Source: Globodera rostochiensis (taxonomy: Eukaryota > Nematoda > Chromadorea > Rhabditida > Heteroderidae). Taken from it: 64,000 nucleotides of DNA. How positions within the stretch are numbered: the stretch's first letter is position 1; each line of letters opens with the position of its first letter. The notes below the pieces were generated by a model. It saw only the letters and a list, made by a program, of their open reading frames with translations. It did no database searches and had not been told where the DNA came from. A program made the translations under genes and the position numbers. The stretch is taken from positions 3,834,056 through 3,898,055 of the forward strand of contig JAEVLN010000006.1 of NCBI GenBank assembly GCA_018350325.1, given 5' to 3'. This document shows, piece by piece, positions 21,262 to 33,059 of this stretch.

Positions 21262-24200
21262 ATGGCGGCGGCACTCGCCACAAATTGCATCGACTTGAAC
21301 CAGTTCAGCACGGACATTTGTTCAACAGTTGAGAAAATTGTTCTCGAACGGTTGGGCAAGGAATTCGGTGAAAAAATTCCCAACGAAACTGCAACAAAAT
21401 ACTCGTGCATTGCGCAAACGCAATTTGAGATAATCGGTAAATTTAAGAACAAAAATTTTATGTATAAACAGGAATCCAAAAAGCTTTTTTGATTACTCGA
21501 ATCCGTGATTTTGAATAAATTCAAGATCAAGAAGCTTTTTTGATTATTTGAATCCGGGATTTGTATAAATTCAAGAATTAAAAAGCTTTTTTGATTATTC
21601 GAATCCGGGATTTTGATAAATTCAAGAATCAAGAAGCTTTTTTGATTATTCGAATCCGGGATTTTGATAAATTCAAGAATCAAGAAGCTTTTTTGATTAT
21701 TCGAATCCGAGATTTTGTATAAATTCAAGAATTAAAAAGCTTTTTTGATTATTTGAATTCGGGATTTCGTATTTTTTTGCTCCATTTTTAGGTGAAAAAA
21801 TTCGGAACGCTGTGCATGAATTGTGCCGACATTTGGCCGAACGGTGCAACAACGGTGGCGGCATTGTTGTCGATGGCGCAAGAAGTCGAGGCCCGTCCTT
21901 TATCATCGGCGACGGTTTTTTTTTGTTTGAATTATATAAAAAAATCGGCACAATTTTTAGTAATAGCCCCCCCCCTTTTTTTTTAAATAAAAAATTTCTA
22001 TAATTTGTTTTAGGGGTATTCGGGTGCGTAGATCTGAATCTGACTTCCACTTTGACCATTCTGACCCGAAAAGCCAAATTTGAACAATTTTTTAATTTTA
22101 TTTTTTCAAAAAACGGGTGGGGGGGGGGGGGGGACATGCACAAACCATACTATTACTTGTTGTGTGGGTGGATGGAGGAAGATTTTGTTCATTTTTTTCA
22201 TGAATAGAATGGCTTTTTTGGATTTCTGAAATCAAAAAAATTTTGAGTTTATTTAAAAACAAAATCATCATTAGAGTAATACAAAATAAATTACAACAAA
22301 TCTGATCCGACTGTGCAGATTCGTCCAGCACCACGTCAGCCACGCCCAGCATTGCGTCCAGCGGCGTGCACAGTGCTGCATGCTGTTCTGACGAGGGCGT
22401 GCAGGTTGACTTGCCACCACCGCTGCACGCTGTCCCTGTGGGCGTCGCTACCAGCGCACCAATGCAGCGGCACAACAAAGGTTTTTTTTAAAATTAAAAT
22501 AATTGTTTTAAATGTTTAAAAAACAACAAAACTTTGTCTAGCAGTAGTTGTTGCTGAACCGTCGTCACGGACAGTGGCGTCAGCTGCTGCTGTTGCGGCC
22601 GCTGCGGCGGCGCCTCCGGCGACGGTGGCTCAGCCGACAACGCCGGAGGATGCCCAAGTGTTGGCCGAACTGCGCCAGGGCAGGCTCAAGCATCGGATGT
22701 TGGAGCAGCGATGCTCGCCCACCAAAGCGTAAGCCTTGGGGCATGTCCAAAAAATGAAAAATATTTTTCCGCATTGAGCGAATACAAATTTTTCTGGAAA
22801 ATTCACTGAAAAAATGCGAAAATTATTGCAAGAATACACACAAATTGCAGTGAAAGATTGACAAATTTTGGCCAAATTAAAATGTTTCTGTACAGGGGCC
22901 AAGAATTTCTTGGAAATTCATACGAAATTTTTTTTGGTTTTTAACAAACTCGGTACAATTTTTATTTATTGCATTTTTTAAAACAATTTTTCAATACATT
23001 TGTGATTTTTGGGCTTTTCTAAAATATAGTTACCTAATTTGTAAGAACGATGAGAAACGATATTTTCAAGAAAATTGGTCAAGATTTTACAAAACAAAAG
23101 GGTCCCTTTATCCAAAAAGGTGAAAATTACATTGATTTTTTGTGAAATAAAAAAGTTTCAAATTTTCTCCAACTTTTTTAAAGCATCTTTTTTTTTTTTT
23201 TGCTTTTTCTTGTTTATGGTCTGTTAAACTAAAAATATATTTTTTGTTGCTTTAAGTGTTGAGCTCCGACGTCGGCATTTGGAAGAGCAGCATCAAATGT
23301 GCCTTCAGGCGTTGCCTTATGAGCATTACGACTACGGCGAGGTCAGTCAGTGCTGGTTCGGTGGTTTACTCTCTTCGTTCCTCCTCTTCCCCCGGGGTTC
23401 AAATGCCTTCCGCTGCGCGTCCCCATAAAACAAAGGGCACACATCTCAAAATCAGAGAGCATTTTGCCCTTTTGGCATGCTGTCCACGGGAGATGTGAAA
23501 GTAAAACTAAAAATGTTTTCCATCAATTTGCCATGCCCATGATTCAAAATTGGGATGGCACAGGGAAATGTTAAACACTTTTTTTAAATGTTTTTTTTGT
23601 CATTATAAATCTTGCCGCCAGTAAAATTTCTTTAAAAACAAAAAATTTACGCTTTTTGTTCATTAGAGTTTTTTTTTGTTTGTTTTGGTTTTTATAAAAT
23701 TTAAAACATTTTGGATTAATAAAAAATTTATTCAACCATTAAACATTGAAACGTTTTTTAATGGAGTTTGTTAAGTGCTTTTTTTTGTGAAGAAGCCTTT
23801 CTAGCTCGAAAAGCAAAAAATTTTCCTAATTTTTATGGCATTAAAATTTATGGAATTTTATCAATTTGTGTTTAGGTGAAGGACGCGTGTTGCGAGAATG
23901 TTGTCGGCTTCGTGCCGTTGCCCACCGGTGTGGCGGGGCCTTTGTACTTTGACGGCACGCTTGTCCATTTGCCGTTGTCCACCACGGAGGGCGCCCTGGT
24001 GGCCAGCGTCAGCCGGGGATGCCTCAGCATCAATGTGTGTGCCATGCCATTGAAATTCAAAATAATTAGAAAAAAAAAACATTATTTTTCTTCCAGAAAA
24101 TTTTCTGATACTCTCCTCAAATTGGGTTTGCAGAGGAAAATGTTTTTGTTTTAAATGTTTTCCGTCATATAATCCTGAGACCAGATAAAAGAATAATTTT

Positions 24201-27200
24201 AATATGTTTCCTTTAAAACTTTTATCAATTAGAGACTTTTTTTTTTTGGAATTTTGCAAATTTTAACATTTTTGATTAAAAAAAAAATTTCAACTATAAA
24301 ACATTGAATCGGTTTACGGCGTTTGTTAAGTTTTTTTTTTGTGAAGCAGTCTTTGAAAAATATTTAAAAAATTTGTAAAAATTTTTCCAAATTGTGGCAT
24401 TAAAATTTTGGGAATCCAAACAAAAAATGTGCCCTTAATCCAATTCTTCTCATCGGCTCTTGCTCAAAAAAAACAATTTGTTTGTTAAAAATTTTGCGTT
24501 TTTGCCCAATTTACAAAAAAAAATTTCAAAATATTCAGGAAGCCATTTCCGTGTTGGGCGACAACGCGTTCAGTGTGGAGGTGTTCCGGGACGGCATGAG
24601 CAGAGCGCCGGTGCTCGAGTTTCCGCGTGTTCGCGATGCAATGTAATAAATTTTTTATTTATTTTTAAAACAACTTTAATGTATATATTTTATTTTACAA
24701 CAATTTGGGGTTTCGACCAGAGCATACATTTTTGGTTTAATAATTTTTTGTTGTTGGAGGTGGGGGGGGGGAGGTTTAACGAGGTTTTTCGGGTGATTTT
24801 TTTAATATTCTTTCCACTAATTTACTATTTTAAAATTTGTCACTTTTTTTTCTACCCTTTTTCAGTGAATGTTTGAGATGGATTCAACAAAATCAAACGT
24901 TTGTACAGCTTAAACACATTTTTGAGGAGACCAGCAAGTGAATATTTTTTTTTTTGAAAATTTTCAAAAAAACCAAAAAAAAAATTTAGTTACGCCTGTT
25001 TGCAACGCATTGAAGCCCATTTGGAGGGCACTTATCTTTATTTACGTTTTGTTGCATCAACGGGCGATGCGATGGGCATGAACATGGTGAGTGCTGCTGT
25101 CGATGATGATCCCGTCTTTTTTTGGGGAAAATTATTAATCATTTGAACATGATCAGTTTTTTTTTTGCTTGCACCCAGGGGTGCCATTTTGTCATGAAAT
25201 CGGTCATTTGCCGGGTTTTTGGGAGGGGGGCGTGTCGGATTTTTGCCATTTTTTAGGGTTTTTTTGTCGGATTTTTGAGTTTTTTTTTTGATTGCATCTC
25301 TGACTCTTTTTTTTAAATAAAAATCTAATAGAATTATGCGGCAAATTGGTCGCTCTGAACTACTTAGCTGATCAGTTAACTTTGCATTTTGAGTTTGAGT
25401 GCTCAATTTTGACAATTTAGGCTAATTTATCTGATATCCGGTGAAATCGATTCGTAAAACAAATTTTTAGTTCATATTAAAATTGTCATAATTTTATTTT
25501 TTTAAATTTAAATAGGTCACCAAAGGCACGGGCCGAGCGCTTGTGCTGATCAAACGCCAATTCCCTCAAGGCGAACTGCTGTCCATCAGTGGCAATATGT
25601 GCGTGGACAAGAAGCCGAGTGCGCTGAATTGGTGCGGTAATTTGGGAGAAGGATTTTAGAATAAAAACAAAAAACAAAAAATTATTTTTATTTATTTTAA
25701 TAAATTTTTTAAAGACATAATTCTTCAGAAATTTCTTTATTCAATGCTCCCTATTAATAGGATTGAGGGCCGTGGTAAATCGGTGGTTGCCGAAGCACTG
25801 ATTCCGGCACCAATTGTTGAACGAATACTCAGGACGAGCGTGGTAAAATTAATGATTGGAATTTGAAACGTGTTTTTTTTTTTTTTTTTGTTAAAATTTG
25901 TTTTTAATTTTAAAAAATTCACAGGACAAAATGGTCAAGTTGGGCCACGCCAAGCTGCTGGTTGGCTCTTCCGCCGCTGTCACTGTTGGGGGCTGGAACG
26001 CGCATGCGGCCAATGTTGTGGCGGCAATGTTCCTGGCCACGGGACAGGTGCTTATTGGAGAAGAGTTGGCATTGCCAAGGCCGTATTTTGGAGGGCGGGA
26101 TCCTTTGTTTTGCAAATTTGTATAATTTTGGATTAATTTTCTTAACCCCTGCGGCGCCTATCGGCACCGCCCGCCGACCCCCACCCTCGCTCCCAGAAGT
26201 GGAGCAGAATTTTAAAAAATGTTGATTTTTTTTACAAAAATGCAAGTACAAGAAAAAAAAAATCGAAGATTTTTTTTTTGAAAAAATTTAAACTTTTGGA
26301 ATTTGTTGTCCACACTGATGAGGCAGCGCTTAGAGAATTTTTTTTTTGTTTAATTTAAAACGCTATTTTAAAGAAAAGGCAAATTTTAAATAAAAGGCAC
26401 AAAATGCAACAAAATTTGAAAGAATGGACCGACGATTTTGCGCCTGAACGTTTTGTCAAACGCCCCCCTCCATGTTAAGGATGCCGCGCAAGTGGTCAGC
26501 AGCAGCATGTGTCTCACACAACTGCAGCAACGGACGGAGGACGGCGCGCTGCACATCACATGCACAATGAACTGCTTGGAGGTTGGCACCGTTGGCGGCG
26601 GCACCATGCTCACGCCGCAGGGCACATGCCTGGAGGTGCGTGCTTCTTTATTCATTATAATATATTGAAAATTGTTTTTTTCAAACTTTTTGCTGTGTCA
26701 CGTGGGCCACGAATATATAACAACACGAACTGGAACCGAAATAATTTAAAAATTAAAAAGCCATGATTTTTCCGGTTCAAATCAATTGGGCACGGCATTT
26801 TCGGTTCCGGAACGCCGCCCGCTTGAATCAGGGATGGGCACCGGCGACCTCAAACAATTTTGGAACTCGGAATTCCGGGACTTTAAAAGTTTTTTGAACT
26901 TGGAATTCCGAGCCTAAATGTTGGAATGCCGACAATCCCTGGCTTGCGCGCTATCTTGATTCGATTTTGTTTTTTTGCGATACAATGAATTAAAATGTAA
27001 GAAAGCCAGCTCGTCACCATCCGTGACTCAGTTGGTTAAAACATTGTTCTTGTTTATTAATGGGTGTGCTCGGGTTCAACTTCTGTTGGATGGTTTGCAA
27101 TTTTTAAAAATTGAAGGGGAAATGACGAAAATGAATCCATTCGCTGAGAATTCCATTTGTTCAAAGATTACTGACAGCGATTCTAAATTCCCGAAGTTAA

Positions 27201-28329
27201 ACGACTGATCCCCTTCCAATACAAATCTTTTTTTTTTGTTTTTGAAAAATTGTTTATTAAAAATTTTATTTAACATGTCATTATTATTCAGGTGTTGGGC
27301 TGTCGCCGTGGCGGGCTGAGGCCTGGACAGAATGCCGAGCGTTTTGCGCGTTTGGTGTGCGCTGCGGTGCTCGCTGGTGAACTGTCATTGTTGGCCTCAC
27401 AATGCACGGAGGGCGACCTGGAGAAGAGTCATCTGAGGTTGAACAGGTAGAGGATTGATGGTGGGGTGCGTTGTGTGTTGGGCTGGGGGTTTTTTTGAAA
27501 ATTTTAGAAGAAAAAAATGCATCGTTTATGTGTTGGGCTGGGGTAGTTTTTTTTTTTTTGAGAAAACTTTTGAAGAAAAAATGCATCGTTTGTGTGTTGG
27601 GCTGGGGTAGTTTTTTTTTTTTGAAAATTTTTGAAGAAAAAAATGCATCTAGATCAAGCCGTAGTTTGGCGTTGAGTCTGGTGAGCGGTGGAACCAACAG
27701 CAGAAGCAACGGCAGTTCACCACAACATTTTGCGCCCTCCTCTTCCACCTCGTCGCCATTTCGTCCGTTTTCCTGCGGCGGCGGCGGCGGCGGCGGCAGT
27801 GCCATGCACAACATTCCGGAACATTCGCCGCTTCTGTCTCGACTGACACAAAACGTAATTTTGAAAAAAACCAAATCAATTTTAGGGGTTGCAGTAGAGC
27901 GATGACGACGAGGGAGATCTCGTCGGGATTTTTCGAGAGATTTTGTGAAGGTCTAGAGAGCTCGAACGAAACTCGATTGTTTAATTTTTTTCGAGATTTT
28001 TCGAGAAGCTCGATCGGTCTCCTGGTCGATCCTTGGTCCTTGCTCTCGTTTGCTATACCAACAACAGCCAATAAATAACAAAAAAATGCTCTTTCTTTTT
28101 TCAGAATGGAATTTTGGGCCCGGAACGCGGCACTGGTGCTGGGGCGGCGGCGGAACGGCGAGAACAACAGCAGCTCCAACACCACCGCCAGCGGCAACAG
28201 CAGCAGAGAAGAAGCGGCACATTAACATCAATGGACGGCAGCAGTGGTGGTAGCAATTCGCGTAGCGGAGGTGCTGGCGGCGGCGGCGGCAAATTACGCA
28301 AAATTGGACAAATGTGCGAGCCGTTGTGA
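21262..28329 (+). CDS. HMG-CoA reductase, 16 exons
   Basis: Class I 3-hydroxy-3-methylglutaryl-CoA reductase; makes mevalonate with NADPH. Exons: 21262-21436, 21792-21914, 22319-22480, 22542-22728, 23257-23341, 23876-24034, 24539-24642, 24866-24937, 24990-25086, 25516-25631, 25761-25842, 25925-26047, 26480-26635, 27292-27446, 27653-27854, 28105-28329; every junction agrees in phase, giving 740 residues. Catalytic landmarks: [17 protein letters not shown] (Glu), [19 protein letters not shown] (Lys), [28 protein letters not shown] (Asp), [17 protein letters not shown] and [10 protein letters not shown] (His plus the Ser at the known AMPK position). The family's GLGGGASSRVL stretch is diverged here ([11 protein letters not shown]), but DGMSR is kept. 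A Gly/Gln-rich tail of about 140 residues follows. The first four exons show no hydrophobic segments, unlike the usual multi-pass anchor. They are joined by phase only, so they are less certain than the catalytic part. Confidence 0.92.
21465..21770. repeat. Minisatellite in HMGR intron 1
   Basis: About six units of 55-60 bp built on AAGCTTTTTTGATTATTCGA and ATTCAAGAAT. It fills most of the intron between exons 1 and 2. The open reading frame on the minus strand here is produced by the repeat. Confidence 0.9.
26829..26941. mobile_element. CAGGGATGGGC-type MITE in HMGR intron 13
   Basis: Begins CAGGGATGGGCACCGGCGAC and ends AATCCCTG, with GGAATTCCG-rich interior. Same family as 51866-52017 and 56155-56308. 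Flanks GCTTGAAT and GCTTGCGC share only five bases, so the target duplication has decayed. Confidence 0.7.
27460..27652. repeat. Direct repeat in HMGR intron 14
   Basis: Three copies of about 60 bp containing GTGTTGGGCTGGGG, a T-run and GAAGAAAAAAATGCATC. Confidence 0.8.
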
Positions 28330-28850
28330 TGATGAAAGTTGGACCATTGTTGCTGCAGCCTGCATTATAAAAAGTGGGTTTTACAAGTAGGTAAATGGGG
28401 GGTGCTCTAAATACTTACTTGACTATGTACATTCAGAAAAATCCTCGTTTTTTTCAAGCCCTTTTGGTTGGGCTTCTTGGTTTTTAAATTTCCAATTTTG
28501 TTGACAATACTTGTTTTTGACTCTTTCTTTTGTTTGGCTTTAGAATTTTCAATTTTCGAGTCTTTTCTCGGCATTGTGATTTGATTTGATCGATTTTGCT
28601 TCGGAGTCGAGACTCTCGTTAAAAATTGATCCCATTGCAAGGGAGCCAAGAACATTGACACGTCTCATAGCTCTCTTCACAATTTCTTCTCAGTCTCGGA
28701 TTTTAGTTCAATTTTTTGTTTTTTTCAGTATTCAAAAATCAGGGTTGCTGATCGGAAACTCGGGACTCGAGATTTTTTCAAACTCGAGGCAACCCCTGAT
28801 TCTAATCAATCAGCAATGTGTGTATGTGGCGGAATCAAATAAATAAACAG
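28330..28850. other. HMGR 3' region
   Basis: AT-rich sequence with a copy of the GAGTCTCG-type dispersed repeat around 28550-28620. No further reductase exon is visible. A possible acceptor at about 29159 would open a short alternative 3' exon but is unsupported. Confidence 0.4.
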
Positions 28851-28858
28851 TTTGAAAT

Positions 28859-29086
28859 TAGAGTGCGGCGCGGGAGCGGATCCCGCGCGGGATTTTGCGG
28901 GATCCCGCTCCGCAATCCCGCATTTTTTGCGTTTTGCGGGATTAATCCCGCAAATCCGCTCCCGCACGACCTTCCGAAAAAAATCCCGCAGCGGGATCCC
29001 GCAATTTAGGTGCGGGATTTCCCGCACGACTTTCGGAAAAAAAATCCCGCAGCGGGATCCCGCAAATGCGATTTTGCCGCACTCTA
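28859..29086. mobile_element. GC-rich hAT-like MITE with 8-bp duplication
   Basis: The ends TAGAGTGCGGC and GCCGCACTCTA are inverted complements, flanked by TTTGAAAT on both sides (28851-28858 and 29087-29094). The interior is a dense run of GCGGGATCCCGC palindromes. A second, left-end copy is at about 60512-60690. Confidence 0.85.
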
Positions 29087-29094
29087 TTTGAAAT

Positions 29095-29743
29095 GAGTAT
29101 CCATCCATTTTTTAATTAGGTAATTAATGCTTAAAGACCCTTTGTTTTTTTCAGTTTTCGACGACTCTGGGTGGTTTTCCGTGCCCGCCGCCGGGGATGA
29201 TGCCTTTGGATTAGGACCTGTTCTTTTTCAACATTTTTTTAAAATTGCTGCTAATTGATGATGAAAGCATAAAAAGTGCAAGCCGCACTTTACCTATTCG
29301 CCGTCGTGTGTCACTCTCATGAGTCCCCGCTAACATTTTACCATACATAATTTGTTTGTTTGTTTTCTCAAATAATTTTTATCCAGGGTTTTCTTTTTTC
29401 ATCGTTGTCATCCATTTTTCCCTAAAAAACCCTTCTTCTTTTTTTGTAAGGGTAAGTTTGCGCTACACACATTTTTTCCCCATCAAATTTCTCGAGAACA
29501 AAAATTCAAGCAAATTTACCCAAAGACAATAGTTTTCCCAAAAAAAAAATTATTTTTTTAGTGTCTTCTTTAACCACCAAATACCTAATCTGCTGGACAT
29601 TGTGGGGTTCGTAAAGACGCTTAGGTATATGTGCATTTTTGATTTACCGAAGTAATGTAAATGGACAAAGGTTTATATTATAAAAATTTCTGGAAATGTG
29701 TGTTTGTTGATGTGTAAAACAGGCTTTCAATTTAGGATTGAAA
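29095..29743. other. Intergenic
   Basis: AT-rich; no gene or repeat recognised. Confidence 0.5.
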
Positions 29744-29853
29744 CTAGAGCCCGGAACGAGACGGATCTCGAAAAAATCTCGACGAGATCCGAGTTTTTTT
29801 TTTTGAGAGTCTCACCCTCGAGATCTCGTTCGAAGCTCAAGTCCGGGCTCTAG
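29744..29853. mobile_element. CTAG-ended MITE with 6-bp duplication
   Basis: CTAGAGCCCGGA at the left faces CCGGGCTCTAG at the right. TTGAAA flanks it at 29738-29743 and 29854-29859. The interior is rich in TCTCGA and GATCTCG motifs. Related elements are at 47152-47336 and 59998-60159. Confidence 0.85.
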
Positions 29854-29859
29854 TTGAAA

Positions 29860-30783
29860 CTAGGGTTGCCGCCGGGGGGGGGGGGATCCCCGGTCAAACC
29901 GGGGAACTGGGATACCGGGGACGACAAAACGGGGATCCCCGTTTTCGGGGAGGAGCAAACCGGGGATCCCCGTACGGGGATGGGCAAAATCCATTTTTAG
30001 GGGTGCATTTTTGAAAAAATGCAATATTTGGGGGTCTTTCTAAAAAAACCAAATTTCTTCAAATTAAAGTGCACCCCTAATAAAATGCTTTTCTTATGCA
30101 TTTTGGCAAAATTAAGCATTTTGCTTCGAAATTTCGGAAAAAATATTTTAGATAAGAGTAGAGGATGTCCGGCGGGCCGACAGGCGCCGCCGGGAAAAAT
30201 TTTGAATTTTTGACTCAATTTGTTAAGAAAATGCAACTTAAAGTCGGTAATTTATGATGCTTTTTAGGAATGGGCGAGGTGGGGAAATTTTTTTGAAGAT
30301 TTAAAGATATTAACTAAAGAAAATTGTCAAGATTTTTTTGTAAAAGAGCGTAAAGGATAAGGGCAAATTGAATTTTCTAATTTCAAAAAATTCATTTTTG
30401 CATTTTAATTTAAAAATTTACTAAAATATTCTTTTAGTGGGGGAGCACACGCGACAGAACCAAAATAAACTTAAAAATTGATAGCACTCAAGCGGGTCCG
30501 AACCCAGACCGCAACAAAGAAATTAGGAAGGCAAACCAATTGGCCATCAATTCATTTGGGATTAACATATGAATCTTTTGTCAAAAAGCACATCTCAACC
30601 AAAATTCAAACAGTAAATGAATATATAATAAAATTCCCGAGTGATGGCCATCTTTAGGGGTGAGGGATGAGGACCGGGGATCCCCGTTTTCGGGGATGGA
30701 CAAACCGGGGAACGGGGACGGGGATGAGAATGGCCGGGGATCCCCGGTTTTCCCCGTCCCCCCCCCCCCGGCGGCGACCCTAG
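29860..30783. mobile_element. CTAGGGTTGCC foldback element with 6-bp duplication
   Basis: CTAGGGTTGCCGCCGGGG faces CCCCGGCGGCGACCCTAG. TTGAAA flanks both ends (29854-29859 and 30784-30789). Subterminal GGGGATCCCCG repeats form the arms. The interior holds a minus-strand tRNA B-box-like motif (GGTCCGAACCCAGACC, about 30497). Confidence 0.8.
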
Positions 30784-30789
30784 TTGAAA

Positions 30790-31930
30790 CCCTGTCCCGG
30801 AGCCTGCAAGCCATTTTTCGGGGATTTCCCCGACACTTCTAACCCCCCGACGTCGCGGTTTCAACCATACTTCAATTACCTAATGTTTTTGTGCCGGTCC
30901 AGCGGGTCAGATTGTTGAACAAGGAACCAATACACACCTTCCGCGCACGCTTTTGATGACAAAAACAAATTGTTCTTAGTTACAGTATAATACACAAACA
31001 TAACACACACTTTTTTGTTGAGCAAATTAATCAACAATTTTGCCGCACCACCTCTCTGGTCTTCGCGCTACTAATTAGAGCCATTGAGGTTGGACAGCAG
31101 CGCAGCAGGTGTCGTTTTGAGGCGAGTGGCTGAAAATGGCACGCACCGTATTTGGCGTCGGCCACCATATTTAGGCGCTGCTAATACCCTATATTTAAAG
31201 TTGTAAGGCGGCCTCCCCTTTTCGCCTTCAATGACGTAATTCATTAAATCCAAATTAAATGGCAAACTATGCCGCTAAATGCCCAACAAAATATTGTACT
31301 TTAAATGCCTAAATATGCCTGGAATTCCAAAATTAAATGGCTAAAAATGCGCACGGTGCTGAAAATACAAAATAAAATGCCAAACATTAAATGCCAATGT
31401 GCGCAAAGTGCTGAAAATAAAATAAATGCCGAACTATGCGAAAATGCCAAAGCACGCCATAGTACAAAATTATCCAATAAGCCAAAAAAAGTTCTGAAGT
31501 TGACTCGACTATCGTTGGCATAAAATTATTGGCATTCACTTACAACAAATGTTTAACCCTTGGTTGGGTTTGTATATCCAAAATCGTTGCTTTGGTGCCC
31601 AGCTTTTACGTCATTTTCCAATTAGCGGTGCCATTGTCGTCCAGAGTGTGGCAAAATTTGTGACTTAAATGTAATCAATAAGCAGCTTTCAGTTCCATGC
31701 GTGGCATCGGCGGATGATTACATAACTCTCCCGTCCTCCAAATTCCCCAATTGGAGCTGAAGTTTGACCACAAAGGTGCCCAACGCCAGCACCTTCCTGC
31801 TGGGCTCGTGCTACTCCTTATTAATAACCAAAACTAAAATTTTGAATAGGATAATTAAAAAATGAAGCAAGCCTAAATGATCCTGAGCTCCCAGTTGAGT
31901 CCGGCGCTCAGTTGAACGACTCCCCTGCCG
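30790..31930. other. Unassigned sequence
   Basis: Mixed composition. 31260-31500 repeats AAATGCC and AAAATGCC motifs. No gene could be assembled. Confidence 0.4.
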
Positions 31931-32760
31931 TACGCGAACAACCGAGGTTGACATTTTGTCCGTGGGATCTTTTGAACGTTTTCCGTAATGGGTTTCCGTT
32001 ATGAGACTTTTGTCCGAGGTTGACATTTTGTCCGTGGGAGGATCTTTTGTCCATGGGATCTTTTGAACGTTTTCCGTAATGGGTTTCCGTAATAAGACTT
32101 TTGTCCGAGGTTGACATTTTGTCCGTGGGAGGACCTTTTGAACGTTTTCCGTAATGGGTTTCGAGGACCTTTTGAACGTTTTCCGTAATGGGTTTCCGTT
32201 CTGGGACATTTGTCCGAGGTTGACATTTTGTCCGTGGGAGGAGACCTTTTGTCCATGGGATCTTTTGAACGTTTTCCGTAATGGGTTTCCGTTATGGGAC
32301 CTTTGTCCGAGGTTGACATTTTGTCCGTGGGAGGACCTTTTGAACGTTTTCCGTAATGGGTTTCCGTTCTGGGACATTTGTCCGAGGTTGACATTTTGTC
32401 CGTGGGAGGAGGACGTTTTGTCCATGGGATCTTTTGAACGTTTTCCGTAATGGGTTTCCGTTCTGGGACATTTGTCCGAGGTTGACATTTTGTCCGTGGG
32501 AGGAGACCTTTTGTCCATGGGATCTTTTGAACGTTTTCCGTAATGGGTTTCCGTTATGGGACCTTTGTCCGAGGTTGACATTTTGTCCGTGGGAGGACCT
32601 TTTGAACGTTTTCCGTAATGGGTTTCCGTTCTGGGACATTTGTCCGAGATTGACATTTTGTCCGTGGAGGACCTTTTGAACGTTTTGCGTAATGGGTTTC
32701 CGTTTTGGGACTTTTGTCCGAGGTTGACATTTTGTCCGTGGGGCCTTTTGATGGTATGTC
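31930..32760. repeat. 75-bp satellite array, about ten copies
   Basis: The unit contains GAGGTTGACATTTTGTCCGT, GAACGTTTTCCGTAATGGG and TTTCCGTTCTGGGACATTTG. Some units carry an extra stretch with CTTTTGTCCATGGGATC. Open frames run through the array on both strands because the unit length is a multiple of three. It shares vocabulary with the 16940-17230 repeat. Confidence 0.95.
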
Positions 32761-33059
32761 CTCCCCCCTCCCCTTCTGGAGCATCAAAAAATTTTGAAGG
32801 GTGACTGGGAATGCGTGGGCGGCTGGCAGTATGGGATCGTAAAACAAAGCGAATGGTGGTGGTTAATCTAAAAAATTAGTTTTGATTTTAAAGTGATGTG
32901 TGATCCCCCAATGTTTGTACAGTCCGTCCCGTTCACCATTCATATTTTCCCACGCTCGCGTCTCTTCCAATCACTTTCTTAATTAGTAGAAGTACTCTTT
33001 TCTCTAATTTGTCTGCTTTCTTTTGACTGTCAGTGGGCTGCTATTCTTGTGTTCTCTGC

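Noticed and set aside
31811..32847. Long minus-strand frame of 281 codons over the 75-bp array
   Set aside because: The unit length is a multiple of three, so frames stay open on both strands. There is no start context or non-repeat domain.
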